DNA of 64,000 nucleotides, from positions 5,335 through 69,334 of the forward strand of contig CAJUBL010000005.1 in the NCBI GenBank assembly GCA_910584665.1, written 5' to 3'. Each line of letters opens with the position of its first letter. The stretch's first letter is position 1. Below, in pieces: positions 1 through 9,543 of the stretch. Made by a program: the position numbers and the translations under genes. The notes under the pieces were generated by a model that worked only from the letters and a program-made list of their open reading frames with translations, was not told where the DNA came from and did not search any database. Origin of the DNA: an uncultured Muribaculaceae bacterium. Lineage in GTDB: Bacteria; Bacteroidota; Bacteroidia; Bacteroidales; Muribaculaceae.

Positions 1-1529
1 AAAATCTTTTTCTTACGCTTATGGCTTTCAGGCCTCAGCAGTTTGCTGCACATCACAGGCGATAATGTCAGAGCGACAATTGTTGATATTATCACCGATA
101 CAGCGATGGTAATCGTGAACTGACGGTAAAGCTGACCCGTGATACCGGGAAGAAAGCTCACCGGAATAAACACGGCACAGAGCACCAGTGACATGGCTAT
201 CAGTGCCGATCCCAGGTTGGACATGGCCTTTTTGGTGGCCTCCACCGGAGGCAGATGCTCCTTGTTCATTATGCGGTCAACATTCTCTACAACCACAATG
301 GCATCATCGACCACGATACCGATCGCAAGAATCAGACCGAGCAGGGTCAGCATATTGAGCGAGAAACCGAATGCCAGCATTATGCCGAATGTCCCGACAA
401 GCGATATCGGCACAGCAACTATCGGTATGATGGTGGCACGCCAGTTCTGCAACGACAGGAACACGACTATTATAACCAGCACCAGAGCCTCTATGAACGT
501 ACGGTACACATGGTGTATCGACTCAGAGATATAGGTGGTCATATCAAACGGTATACTGTAGGATATCCCCTCCGGAAACCCCTTGCTTATCTCCTTCATA
601 GTGTCCTTGACACGTGTGGCCACATCCATGGCATTCGCACCGGGAAGCATGGTGATATTAAGCACGGCGGCATTACCTCCGTTAATACCGCTCTCCGTAG
701 AATAGGACGACGCCTCGAGCGAAACTCTGGCGACATCCTTCATACGTATCATCGACCCGTTTGGATTGGCCCGTATGACGATATCCTCAAACTCACCCAC
801 ACTTGACAGGCGTCCGCGCGCCACAATCGGCACCGTAAGGTCAACACCATCCATGGGAGACTGGCCCAGCACGCCTGCCGCACTCTCACGGTTCTGATCC
901 TTAAGGGCATTCTGAAGATCTTTGACCGTCAGACCCATATCGGCGAGTTTGTCAGGCTGCACCCATAGCTGCATGGCATAGTAGCGGCCTCCTACATTAC
1001 TGATACTGCTCACTCCGGGTACACGCCTGAGCAAGTCTATCACATTGAGTGTGGCAAAATTGCTGAGATATATCTCGTCAAACTTCGGATCACCGGACAG
1101 CAGTGTGATTGTCATAAGCTTGTTGGCAGTTTCCTTCTCGACAGTGATGCCGTTCTGGACAACCTCAGCCGGAAGACGGCTCTCGGCTTTCTTGACACGG
1201 TTCTGTACATCGACAGCCGCAAGCTCGGGGTCGGTATCGATATCAAACGTAATGCGGGCGGTAAAGCCTCCCGAATTCGAACTCGACGAGTTCATGTATA
1301 TCATGCCGGGAGTACCGTTCAGCTCCTGCTCGATAGGCGTCGCGACAGCCTGTGTCACAGTCTGGGCATCAGCACCCGGATAGGATGCGGCTACCTTGAC
1401 AACAGGAGGCACTATCTGAGGATACTGGTCGACGGGCAGCATGATAAGGCCTATCGCACCGACCAGCAGTATCACAATCGACACAACAATCGAAAATACC
1501 GGATGGTCTATGAAGAAATTACTTTTCAT
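1..1529 (-). CDS. RND efflux pump permease (AcrB/MexB type), partial
   Basis: This is the N-terminal half (about 509 residues) of a proton-driven inner-membrane drug or envelope-compound exporter; the rest lies beyond base 1. It begins with a cytoplasmic stretch and TM1 (residues ~10-30), then VDQYPQIVPP, the usual start of the periplasmic porter domain. A long porter region follows, then the TM2-TM6 block, which includes GIVVDDAIVVVENVDR, the conserved RND motif with the proton-relay acidic residues. The ATG at 1529 lies inside the end of the adaptor gene (11-base overlap), so the two are translationally coupled. An outer-membrane factor probably follows outside the window. The substrate cannot be read from sequence. 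Family assignment is certain. Confidence 0.95.
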   Translation of the reverse strand, partial: MKSNFFIDHPVFSIVVSIVILLVGAIGLIMLPVDQYPQIVPPVVKVAASYPGADAQTVTQAVATPIEQELNGTPGMIYMNSSSSNSGGFTARITFDIDTDPELAAVDVQNRVKKAESRLPAEVVQNGITVEKETANKLMTITLLSGDPKFDEIYLSNFATLNVIDLLRRVPGVSSISNVGGRYYAMQLWVQPDKLADMGLTVKDLQNALKDQNRESAAGVLGQSPMDGVDLTVPIVARGRLSSVGEFEDIVIRANPNGSMIRMKDVARVSLEASSYSTESGINGGNAAVLNITMLPGANAMDVATRVKDTMKEISKGFPEGISYSIPFDMTTYISESIHHVYRTFIEALVLVIIVVFLSLQNWRATIIPIVAVPISLVGTFGIMLAFGFSLNMLTLLGLILAIGIVVDDAIVVVENVDRIMNKEHLPPVEATKKAMSNLGSALIAMSLVLCAVFIPVSFLPGITGQLYRQFTITIAVSVIISTIVALTLSPVMCSKLLRPESHKRKKKI

Positions 1530-2721
1530 CGCTGCTGATGTTTACCTTGTTATTACCGCTTACAGGAGCCACCTTCATTCCGTTCTTGACCTTATGGCAG
1601 CCCTCTGTAATTATACTCTCGCCGGCCTCGAGACCCCGCTCTACAACAATAGTGTTATCCAGTTCCGGACCAGTCTCCACAAAACGTCGCTCCACTATGC
1701 TGTCGGGCCTGACAACATATACATAGGCGCCTCCCTTCTCAACTTCAATCGCCTTGGATGGTACAGCAATAGCATCCTCCCGCACGTCAAGAAGAAGTTT
1801 TACGCGGGTAAACTCTCCGGGAAGCAGGGCGTGGTCAGGATTCTTCATCTCGGCACGGACCGAGAATGTACCGGTTTTGGGATCAACCTTCGGATCGGCG
1901 AAATCCACAAGACCACGATACGGATAGACCGAACCGTCTGCCATGGTAATGGTGACATATGGATCCCACGTCCGCGACTCGTCACGCTGACCGAGATTGA
2001 CGTTACGCGAACGGCTCTTCAGATACTCAAGCGACGTCATTGAAAAATCGACACGGACGGTATCACTGTTGACGACAGTTGCCAGAAGCGACTTTCCGCC
2101 GGGCCCCACAAGCGTACCTATGTCGGCACTGCGCTCCGATATATATCCGGAAATAGGTGATGTCACAGTTGTATAACTCAGTGTCTGCCGGGCAAGAGCA
2201 AGCTCGGCTTCACCAACCACAACATCGGCCTTAGCAGTCTCATATGCGGCAACCGCATTGTCAAGATCGAGACGGGACGCGGCATTCTGCTCATACAGAG
2301 GCCTTATACGCTCCAGATCCCGCTTGGCCTTCTCCTCGGCCGCTTTCGCTTTATTGAGATTCGCCTTCGCCTTCATCATATTGGCCCGATATATGGTAGG
2401 ATCAATGATAAACAGCGGCTGACCTTTCCTGATATATGTACCCTCTTCAAACATCATCGACTCGAGATACCCCTCCACACGGGCACGTACCTCGACAAGC
2501 TGCTGTGCTCGTATACGCCCGACATACTCACCATATATATTCACATCCTCCGTAATGACATTCTCCGTCTCGACCACAGGAAGCTGCGGAGGCTCCGGCT
2601 TATGTCTGAAAACCGTAAGCAACAGCACGAATATTGCGGTTATGAGCACGACAACAGTTGCCGTCATCCATTTATGGACGGCAAAAAATGATACGATCCT
2701 TTTAACCAACGTAGATTTCAT
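1519..2721 (-). CDS. RND periplasmic adaptor (membrane fusion protein)
   Basis: A 400-residue AcrA/MexA-type adaptor that links the RND permease to an outer-membrane channel. There is one N-terminal membrane segment (residues ~15-38). Then come a lipoyl/barrel-sandwich half (VEVRARVEGYLESM), a coiled-coil hairpin rich in K, A and E (residues ~105-175), the second lipoyl half (VTSPISGYISERS), and a beta-barrel plus membrane-proximal domain. I chose ATG 2721 (MKSTLVKR) over the upstream in-frame TTG at 2733 because the membrane segment is correctly placed either way and ATG is the stronger start. There is no lipobox cysteine, so it is anchored by the transmembrane helix. It is the first gene of the pump operon; any regulator is not in view. 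Confidence 0.95.
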   Translation of the reverse strand: MKSTLVKRIVSFFAVHKWMTATVVVLITAIFVLLLTVFRHKPEPPQLPVVETENVITEDVNIYGEYVGRIRAQQLVEVRARVEGYLESMMFEEGTYIRKGQPLFIIDPTIYRANMMKAKANLNKAKAAEEKAKRDLERIRPLYEQNAASRLDLDNAVAAYETAKADVVVGEAELALARQTLSYTTVTSPISGYISERSADIGTLVGPGGKSLLATVVNSDTVRVDFSMTSLEYLKSRSRNVNLGQRDESRTWDPYVTITMADGSVYPYRGLVDFADPKVDPKTGTFSVRAEMKNPDHALLPGEFTRVKLLLDVREDAIAVPSKAIEVEKGGAYVYVVRPDSIVERRFVETGPELDNTIVVERGLEAGESIITEGCHKVKNGMKVAPVSGNNKVNISSDEK

Positions 2722-2823
2722 TGTTACAATCAATTGTGTGAGAGTATGACATGATACTGCTTACGTACCGTTCAGACATGTCCGGAACATACTCCAGATA
2801 AGTGACGAATTTATTATAAAACA

Positions 2824-2848
2824 ATCCTGAAAACTTTTTGTTCAGGAT
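2824..2848. other. 8-bp hairpin in divergent spacer
   Basis: ATCCTGAA pairs with TTCAGGAT around a 9-base loop in the 261-bp spacer between the divergent efflux operon and dnaN. No poly-T tract follows closely on either strand, so it may be an operator or a leader structure. Apart from this and the putative dnaN promoter element I see nothing else in the spacer. Confidence 0.35.
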
Positions 2849-2896
2849 GTATAACAAAAATGTGCGGTGGAATTTTTTTGACCCGTTTGATTTTTG

Positions 2897-2904
2897 TATT
2901 TTTG
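2897..2904 (+). promoter_or_regulatory. Putative -7 element for dnaN
   Basis: TATTTTTG fits the Bacteroidetes -7 consensus TANNTTTG and lies about 78 bases before the dnaN ATG. The best upstream TTTG is only 16 bases away, shorter than the usual ~19-21, so the call is tentative. Confidence 0.35.
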
Positions 2905-2982
2905 TTCGTTGAATAGGTATAGACTGTCGCCAATACAGCCATACCATCGTTTAAATCGTTTAAAACTATAAAAATCAGCATA

Positions 2983-4113
2983 ATGAAATTCAACGTCTCA
3001 AGCAAAGCTCTCTACTCGGCCACATCGGCTGTAAGCAAAGTCATCAACTCCAAGAATGCGATGACAATCCTGAACAACTTCCTGTTCACACTCACCGATC
3101 AGACTCTCACCGTTACGGCATCCGACCTTGAGAACACTCTTACAGCCAGCATTGAAGTCAACAACACCGACAACGACGGCTCTTTCTGCGTTGACGCACG
3201 ACGGGTCGTTGACCTGCTCAAAGAATTGCCCGATATGGGCATCACATTCGAGATCGACGACGAGACTCTCGCCATCGAGATCCAGTACCCCGGCGGCACG
3301 TTCAACTTCGTCGGTCTTAACGGAAACGAATATCCACGCAACCGCGAGGACAATCCCGAGGGACTGCATGCCGAGTTTGACATACCGGCCGAAATGATTC
3401 TTAAAGGCATCGACAACTCGATATTTGCCGTCGGCACCGACGATCTGCGCCCGCAGATGATGGGTATCCTCTGGGATATCAAGGAAGACGGCATCACATT
3501 CGTAGCCACCGATACACGCAAACTTGTAAGATACCACAACACGATGGCGGCTCCCGGAAAGGAATGCTCGTTCATAATGCCGGTAAAACCAGCCACAATT
3601 CTCAAGAACATCATAGCCAAAGAAGAAACGGTACACGCCGTCATAGAACCCAAGAGCGCCACCATCACTGCCGGACAGTTCACTTTCAACTGCCGGTTCA
3701 TCAAAGGGAACTTCCCCGACTATAACCGTGTCATACCGACCACAAGCCCGTACGTGCTGACCATCGACCGCATATCTCTCCTTAACGCAGTAAAACGCGT
3801 AGGCGTATTCGTTGATCCGAGTCATGGTCTTATCAAATTCAAGATCACTCCCGAAGAGATCATAATGAAAGCACAGGACAACAACTTCTGCACATCGGCA
3901 CGGGAGACACTTCCATGCGACTTCACCGGCGACATGATGGTGATAGGATTCAGCGCGCCATACCTCATAGAAATCATCAATACGCTGTCTACGTCCAACA
4001 TCGTCATCAAACTCATCGACCCGAGCCGTCCGGGTGTATTCGTCCCGGACGAGAACCCCGCCGACAGCGACCTCCTCATGTTGCTCATGCCCATGACCGT
4101 ACAGGAATTTTAA
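2983..4113 (+). CDS. dnaN: DNA polymerase III beta subunit (sliding clamp)
   Basis: A 376-residue protein, normal length for the clamp, opening with MKFNVSSKALYSATSAVSKV as in other Bacteroidetes DnaN proteins. It forms the dimeric ring that holds replicative polymerase and repair enzymes on DNA. Three repeated clamp folds are visible (about residues 1-125, 126-245 and 246-376); the second contains TDTRKLVRYH, and the C-terminus ends in the usual LLMLLMPMTV. It leads a plus-strand run with a proofreading-type exonuclease directly downstream (14-base gap). A 375-codon ORF on the opposite strand is a shadow. The N-terminus is unambiguous. Confidence 0.98.
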   Translation: MKFNVSSKALYSATSAVSKVINSKNAMTILNNFLFTLTDQTLTVTASDLENTLTASIEVNNTDNDGSFCVDARRVVDLLKELPDMGITFEIDDETLAIEIQYPGGTFNFVGLNGNEYPRNREDNPEGLHAEFDIPAEMILKGIDNSIFAVGTDDLRPQMMGILWDIKEDGITFVATDTRKLVRYHNTMAAPGKECSFIMPVKPATILKNIIAKEETVHAVIEPKSATITAGQFTFNCRFIKGNFPDYNRVIPTTSPYVLTIDRISLLNAVKRVGVFVDPSHGLIKFKITPEEIIMKAQDNNFCTSARETLPCDFTGDMMVIGFSAPYLIEIINTLSTSNIVIKLIDPSRPGVFVPDENPADSDLLMLLMPMTVQEF

Positions 4114-4127
4114 TGAATTGAACACAG

Positions 4128-4892
4128 ATGGAACTTAACCTTAAGAAACCGATCATATTCTTTGACCTCGAGACTACAGGCACAAACATCACCCGTGACC
4201 GCATTGTGGAGATATCGGTCATAAAGATAATGCCCAACGGCGAGGAGCGTGAATTCACACAGCGCATAAACCCGGAGATTCCAATCCCGGCCGAAGCAAC
4301 AGCCATACACCATATCACCGACGAGGATGTGGCCGACAAGCCTACATTCAGACAGCTGGCCGGAAACATTGCCAGAGGATTCACCGGATGCGACATAGCA
4401 GGATACAACAGCAACCGTTTCGATGTGCCTATGCTTGCCGAGGAATTCGCACGGGCCGGTATCGAATTCGATTTCTCTAGAGCAAGATTCATTGACGTAC
4501 AGACCATATTCCACAAAAAAGAACAGCGCACGCTCGTAGCCGCCTATCGCTTCTACTGTGACAAAGAACTCGATGGCGCACACTCAGCCAGCGCAGACAC
4601 CCGCGCCACCTATGAGGTACTCAAGGCTCAGCTTGACCGATACGACGACCTTCCCAACGATATCGAGGAGCTGTCAAAGTATTCGGCCCCCAACCGCAAT
4701 GTCGACCTTATGGGACGTATTATACTAAATGACAAAGATATACCGGTCATAAACTTCGGCAAGTACAAGGGACAGCCTGTGGTAGACGTCCTAAGGCGCG
4801 ACCCCGGCTACTACAGCTGGATAGAACAGGGAGACTTCTCGGGCGACACCAAGCGTACTTTCCGTCGTTTCTACATGCAATCCAAGGGATGA
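4128..4892 (+). CDS. DEDDh 3'-5' exonuclease (DnaQ/epsilon family)
   Basis: A 254-residue exonuclease of the PolIII epsilon type. The metal-binding residues are all present: D13 and E15 in FFDLETTG (Exo I), D99 in NSNRFDVPML (Exo II), and H152 and D157 in AHSASADTRA (Exo III). After the ~170-residue nuclease domain, a separate C-terminal module (~205-254) reads NFGKYKGQPVVDVLRRD and then YYSWIEQGDF, a small domain seen at the end of many Bacteroidetes DnaQ-like proteins. It follows dnaN by 14 bases and overlaps coaBC by 4 (ATGA), so co-expression with the clamp is likely. Whether it is the replicative proofreader or an accessory nuclease cannot be told from sequence alone. Confidence 0.93.
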   Translation: MELNLKKPIIFFDLETTGTNITRDRIVEISVIKIMPNGEEREFTQRINPEIPIPAEATAIHHITDEDVADKPTFRQLAGNIARGFTGCDIAGYNSNRFDVPMLAEEFARAGIEFDFSRARFIDVQTIFHKKEQRTLVAAYRFYCDKELDGAHSASADTRATYEVLKAQLDRYDDLPNDIEELSKYSAPNRNVDLMGRIILNDKDIPVINFGKYKGQPVVDVLRRDPGYYSWIEQGDFSGDTKRTFRRFYMQSKG

Positions 4893-6100
4893 TGAGAGGA
4901 AAACACATAATACTGGGTATCACCGGCGGCATTGCCGCATACAAGTCCGCCACGCTGGCACGCCTGCTTATAAAAGCAGGCGCCGAAGTACAGGTCGTGA
5001 TGACACCCAATGCCAGAGAATTCATAACACCCGTGACAATGTCGGCTCTGACCGGCAAACCGGTCGTGAGCGAATTTTTTTCAGCCAACACAGGCGAGTG
5101 GCACAGCCACGTGAATCTCGGATTATGGGCCGACGCCATGGTAATAGCCCCAGCCACCGCATCTTCAATAGCAAAGATGGCACATGGCGTAGCCGACAAC
5201 ATGCTGATAACCACATATCTGTCAGCAAAAGCCCCGGTATTCGTAGCTCCGGCCATGGATCTCGACATGATGTCCCACCCGTCAACAGCAGCCAACATCG
5301 ATCTGTTACGGTCTTATGGCAACCATATCATCGAACCGGCCGAGGGTGAGCTTGCAAGTCATCTTGTCGGTAAAGGCCGTATGGAAGAGCCCGAACGCAT
5401 CTTCGACGTACTCGACCGCTTCTTCAGCGATACAGACGAACTGGCCGGTAAAAAAGTACTGATAACCGCCGGCCCGACTTACGAACCGATCGACCCCGTT
5501 CGCTTCATAGGAAACTACTCCACCGGAAAGATGGGGTTCGCCCTGGCCGATGCCGCCGCTTCGCATGGCGCTGATGTGACTGTTGTAGCAGGTCCGGTCG
5601 ATGTAAGACCCAGCCATCCCGGAGTAAAAGTAATCGGAGTAGAGAGCGCAAGACAGATGCTCGAAGCCTGTACGCCTCTTTTTGACGAAGCCTCGATCAC
5701 GATATTCAGCGCCGCAGTGGCCGACTATACCCCCGCACACCCGCAGTCATGCAAGATCAAACGGGAGAAGACCGACCTGCGACAGCTTGATCTCATCAGA
5801 AACCCGGATATAGCAGCCACACTGTCATCCCGCAAACGCCCCGGCCAGCTCACCGTAGGATTCGCGCTCGAGACCGACAACGAGACCGACAATGCCCGGC
5901 ATAAACTCAAGAACAAGAATCTTGACCTGATTGTCATGAACTCACTTCGCTGCAGCGGAGCCGGATTCGGGTGCGACACCAACAAGGTCACAGTATTCTC
6001 ACCACAGGGCGTAATTGCCGATATCCCATTGAAATCCAAACAGGAATGCGCCCGCGACATAATCTCGATACTGACACGTTATGACCCGTATACTCACTAA
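4889..6100 (+). CDS. coaBC: Bifunctional phosphopantothenoylcysteine decarboxylase / phosphopantothenate-cysteine ligase
   Basis: A 403-residue fusion enzyme for two consecutive steps of coenzyme A synthesis. The N-terminal CoaC flavoprotein half (1-~185) has GITGGIAAYKSATLARLL, the catalytic His in SHVNLGLWAD, and the substrate clamp PAMDLDMM. The CoaB ligase half (~190-403) has ITAGPTYEPIDPVRFIGN, STGKMG, AAVADYTP and GFALETDN. The segment that is usually ACG near the end of CoaC reads GELASHLVGKGRM, with no cysteine; this may be a lineage difference in the reducing cysteine. The gene overlaps its neighbours on both sides (4 bases with the exonuclease, 20 with porD). Identity is certain. 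Confidence 0.96.
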   Translation: MMRGKHIILGITGGIAAYKSATLARLLIKAGAEVQVVMTPNAREFITPVTMSALTGKPVVSEFFSANTGEWHSHVNLGLWADAMVIAPATASSIAKMAHGVADNMLITTYLSAKAPVFVAPAMDLDMMSHPSTAANIDLLRSYGNHIIEPAEGELASHLVGKGRMEEPERIFDVLDRFFSDTDELAGKKVLITAGPTYEPIDPVRFIGNYSTGKMGFALADAAASHGADVTVVAGPVDVRPSHPGVKVIGVESARQMLEACTPLFDEASITIFSAAVADYTPAHPQSCKIKREKTDLRQLDLIRNPDIAATLSSRKRPGQLTVGFALETDNETDNARHKLKNKNLDLIVMNSLRCSGAGFGCDTNKVTVFSPQGVIADIPLKSKQECARDIISILTRYDPYTH

Positions 6101-7007
6101 GATATTGACCCTGGCCGCCCTCATCGCCCTGTTCGGATCCCGATATCTCGTAGCTCAGGAACTGAACTGCACCGTCGAGTTCAATACCGATCAGATAAAC
6201 GGCTCCAACAAGAGTGTATTCGAAACTCTCCGGACAGCCGTAACAGAGTATATGAACACAACCAGGTTCTCCAACGCACAGATATCGGCCAACGAACGCC
6301 TCGAGTGCCGGTTGTTCTTTACCATCAGGGAATACAACGATAACGTCATGAGCGGAGACCTGCAGGTACAGCTCAACCGTCCTGTCTACAACTCCACCTA
6401 CACCACCAGCCTCATCAACTTCAAGGACACCAAGATTGACTTCAGCTATCAGGAGGGTGAACCGCTGGTGTTCAGCGAGAACTCGATGGAGAGCCAGATC
6501 ACGGCAATACTCAATTTCTACGCCTACCTGTTTCTGGCAGTCGATTTCGACTCTTTCAGCCGGCGGGGAGGACAGCCATTCTATGACCGCCTGGCCATGA
6601 TCGTACAGATGGCCCAGTCATCGGGCGAAGCCGGCTGGAAAGCTTTCGAAGACAACAAGAACCGCAGTGCACTGCTCGCTGCTTTCACCGACCAGTCCAC
6701 ACAATGCATACGCGACATGCTTTACGAATATCACCGCACCGGGCTTGACGAGATGTCGGTAAGCCCCGGCAAAGGACGTAACAACATTACATCGACGCTC
6801 GAAAACATAAATACCGTCTACAGAGCCAACCCCATGTCTGTGGCACTCTCTCTGTTCAAAGACTCGAAGATGGACGAACTGGTCAACATCTACTCCAAAG
6901 CCCCGCAGACCGAGCGCGACAAAGTATTTGATTTGCTGTCTCCCATATACCCCACCGAGACACAAAAACTCGACGAGATAAAAAATCCGTCCCGTAACAA
7001 TAAATAA
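6081..7007 (+). CDS. porD: DUF4835 / PorD-like periplasmic protein
   Basis: A 308-residue exported protein with a signal peptide (residues ~1-25, ending VAQELNC). The conserved core matches the DUF4835 family: RFSNAQISANERLECRLFF, then DLQVQLNRPVYNSTY, then LNFYAYLFLAVDFDSFS. Members are annotated as PorD, a component associated with type IX secretion in Bacteroidetes. In this phylum the gene commonly sits between coaBC and recN, exactly as here, which supports orthology. It overlaps coaBC by 20 bases. The mature protein begins right after the signal and has no lipobox. Function beyond the T9SS association is not visible from sequence. Confidence 0.88.
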   Translation: MTRILTKILTLAALIALFGSRYLVAQELNCTVEFNTDQINGSNKSVFETLRTAVTEYMNTTRFSNAQISANERLECRLFFTIREYNDNVMSGDLQVQLNRPVYNSTYTTSLINFKDTKIDFSYQEGEPLVFSENSMESQITAILNFYAYLFLAVDFDSFSRRGGQPFYDRLAMIVQMAQSSGEAGWKAFEDNKNRSALLAAFTDQSTQCIRDMLYEYHRTGLDEMSVSPGKGRNNITSTLENINTVYRANPMSVALSLFKDSKMDELVNIYSKAPQTERDKVFDLLSPIYPTETQKLDEIKNPSRNNK

Positions 7008-7025
7008 CGACCTTATACATTCTGA

Positions 7026-8699
7026 ATGATCGAGACACTGCATATTTCAAACTACGCCCTTATAGACCGGCTCGATATCGACTTCAAGGCCGGATTCAAT
7101 GTTATCACAGGTGAGACCGGCGCCGGCAAATCAATAATCATGGGCGCATTATCCATGCTTCTTGGCGGCAGAGCCGACACCAGAGCCATGAGGGACAGCG
7201 GATCCAAATCGGTCGTCGAGGCAACATTCAGTGTCGATTCCTATCCATCCATCGAGACATACTGCCGGGAAAATGACATCGAGTGGGACACGACAGGCAT
7301 ATGCATACTGCGCCGTGAGATACTCCCGAGCGGCCGTTCTCGCGCCTTTGTCAACGACACACCTGTAAACCTCAGCTCACTTCAGACCATTGCAGCACAA
7401 CTTGTAGATATACATTCACAGCACCAGAATCTGCAGCTGGCATCCCCTCCATACCAGTTACAGGTTGTCGACTCGATCATAGGAAAGACCGAGTCCAATA
7501 CACGCTATCCCGAGCTATACAACGAGTACCGGCAGGCACTGCACCGATATAAAGCAGCCAAACGTGAACTGGTCAACAGCAAAGCCGACGAAGAATACAC
7601 ACGATACCAGCTGTCACAGCTTGACGCGATCAATCTCGTAGCCGGAGAGCAGGACGAGCTCGAGAAAGAGCGCGAACTCATGGCAAACCTTACCGAGGTA
7701 AAAGCCTCTCTGACAGCAATAACCAATGCTTTCTCCGACGGATCCCCGTCAATCCTTTCTTTGTTGAAAAACGTCGAGACCAGCACATCCGAGATTGTAT
7801 CGCTCATTGACGACGCGCCACAGCTCATGGAGCGCATCGAAGCCATGCGTATCGAAGCCCGGGACCTGGCCGACACTTTCAGCGACATGGACCGCGATAT
7901 CAATGCCGACCCGGCCCGCCTCGAAGAAATAGAGCAACGCCTCAACGACATCTACGAACTCGAGCGTAAACACCACGTCGACACTGTGGATGAACTCATT
8001 GCCATTCGTGACAGGCTGAGAACATCGCTCGAAAACGTAACAAACGGTGACGAACGGCTGCATCGGCTTGAAGAGCAGGCCAAGCGTGCCAAACGTGCCG
8101 CACTCGAGTGTGCCGGAATCATGTCCGACGAGCGGCAGGCCGCCGCCACCAGATTTGCCGAGATGCTGAAGGAACGAGCGGTCCCATTGGGAATGAAGAA
8201 CCTCCGTTGTCAGGTATCGGTAACACGCGGTGAACTTACTCCCACAGGAATAGATACTATCGAATTCCTGTTCGCCTTCAACAAGAATCAGCCCCTGATG
8301 CCTGTCGGCGGTACAGCTTCAGGAGGAGAAATATCACGCCTCATGCTGTCGCTGAAATCTATTGCGGCCGACAGGATGCAGTTGCCCTCAATAATATTCG
8401 ACGAAGTAGATACCGGTGTCTCGGGCGATATAGCCGCCCGTATGGGACGCATGATGAGACAGATATCATCCAGCATACAGGTAATTGCCATCACCCATCT
8501 GCCACAGGTTGCTGCCCTGGCTTCCTCCCAGTACAAAGTATATAAAGAGGACACCGAGCATGCAACCACCACACGCATCATACAGCTCTCGCCCGACCAG
8601 CGTGTCGAGCAGATAGCCGCTATGCTGAGCGGAGATCACGTCGACGAGGCCGCACGTGCCAATGCACGGTCCCTTTTAGGCATGACCGCCGACACCTGA
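7026..8699 (+). CDS. recN: DNA repair protein RecN
   Basis: A 557-residue SMC-like ATPase for double-strand-break repair. The N-terminal head has Walker A GETGAGKS (~30-37) in the usual context ALIDRLDIDFKAGFNVIT. A long Glu/Arg/Lys-rich coiled coil occupies ~155-360. The C-terminal head carries the ABC signature SGGEISRLMLSLKS, Walker B IIFDEVDTGVSG and the switch histidine ITHLPQVAAL. Length and domain order are normal. It lies 18 bases after porD in a conserved Bacteroidetes order. No SOS box is evident. Confidence 0.97.
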   Translation: MIETLHISNYALIDRLDIDFKAGFNVITGETGAGKSIIMGALSMLLGGRADTRAMRDSGSKSVVEATFSVDSYPSIETYCRENDIEWDTTGICILRREILPSGRSRAFVNDTPVNLSSLQTIAAQLVDIHSQHQNLQLASPPYQLQVVDSIIGKTESNTRYPELYNEYRQALHRYKAAKRELVNSKADEEYTRYQLSQLDAINLVAGEQDELEKERELMANLTEVKASLTAITNAFSDGSPSILSLLKNVETSTSEIVSLIDDAPQLMERIEAMRIEARDLADTFSDMDRDINADPARLEEIEQRLNDIYELERKHHVDTVDELIAIRDRLRTSLENVTNGDERLHRLEEQAKRAKRAALECAGIMSDERQAAATRFAEMLKERAVPLGMKNLRCQVSVTRGELTPTGIDTIEFLFAFNKNQPLMPVGGTASGGEISRLMLSLKSIAADRMQLPSIIFDEVDTGVSGDIAARMGRMMRQISSSIQVIAITHLPQVAALASSQYKVYKEDTEHATTTRIIQLSPDQRVEQIAAMLSGDHVDEAARANARSLLGMTADT

Positions 8700-8724
8700 A
8701 ACTATTAAACCAACCCACTGAGAA

Positions 8725-9480
8725 ATGGAACCATCTGATTACATATATGGCCTGCGGGCCATCATCGAGGCAATTGATGCCGACAGAGAGATTGACAAGA
8801 TTTTTATCAGGAAAGACCTTCAGGGCGAACTGGCCTCCGAACTGACCGAACGTATACGCCAGCGACGCATTCCGGTCCAGCGTGTACCCGTAGAACGCAT
8901 CAACCGTATCACACGCAAGAACCACCAGGGAGCCGTAGCCATGCTGGCGGCCGTGACCTATCACAGGCTGGAGCATCTCGTACCTCAGCTATATGAGGAA
9001 GGACTGTTGCCGTTCATCGTAGTTCTCGACGGCATCACCGACGTACGCAACTTCGGCGCGATCGCCCGCACGTGCGAATGTGCAGGCGTCGATGCCATAG
9101 TCATACCCGAACGCGGCAGTGTAAGCGTAGGCGGCGACGCTGTCAAGACATCGGCCGGAGCCCTGCACCACCTGCCGGTGTGCCGCGAACACTCTGTTCG
9201 GGGAGCAGTCAGATTTCTGCTTGAAAACGGATACAAAGTTGTGGCAGCGAGCGAGAAAGCCGACATAAACTACACCCGTGCCGACTATACCGGCCCCGTA
9301 GCTATCGTTATGGGAGCCGAAGATACCGGTATCGACCCCGAAGTCATTAAACTCTGTGACACCTTTGTATCCATACCGATGTTCGGCAATATCGGTTCGC
9401 TCAACGTTTCCGTAGCCGCCGGAGTAATGATATACGAAGTCGTACGCCAGCGCCTCGCCGCCGATCTCGAAGTCATCTGA
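8725..9480 (+). CDS. rlmB: 23S rRNA (guanosine-2'-O-)-methyltransferase RlmB
   Basis: A 251-residue SpoU/TrmH-family enzyme. The N-terminal RNA-binding substrate domain (~1-75) opens with YGLRAIIEAI and includes IPVQRVPVERINRIT. The SPOUT methyltransferase domain shows motif 1 NFGAIARTCECAG, motif 2 VMGAEDTGI and motif 3 IPMFGNIGSLNVSVAAGVMI, which form the trefoil-knot SAM site. RlmB modifies G2251 in E. coli 23S rRNA; orthology is likely but other SpoU paralogues are similar. It sits 25 bases after recN in the same direction. Confidence 0.92.
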   Translation: MEPSDYIYGLRAIIEAIDADREIDKIFIRKDLQGELASELTERIRQRRIPVQRVPVERINRITRKNHQGAVAMLAAVTYHRLEHLVPQLYEEGLLPFIVVLDGITDVRNFGAIARTCECAGVDAIVIPERGSVSVGGDAVKTSAGALHHLPVCREHSVRGAVRFLLENGYKVVAASEKADINYTRADYTGPVAIVMGAEDTGIDPEVIKLCDTFVSIPMFGNIGSLNVSVAAGVMIYEVVRQRLAADLEVI

Positions 9481-9543
9481 CCCTTAATATAAACGTATAA
9501 ACTTAACTCAATCACATTATAATAATACATTTTATTCCTGATT

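Noticed and set aside
2998..4125. 375-codon open frame opposite dnaN
   Set aside because: It mirrors dnaN almost end to end, its translation has no recognisable domain and is rich in Val/Glu/Arg/Cys typical of antisense shadows in this composition.
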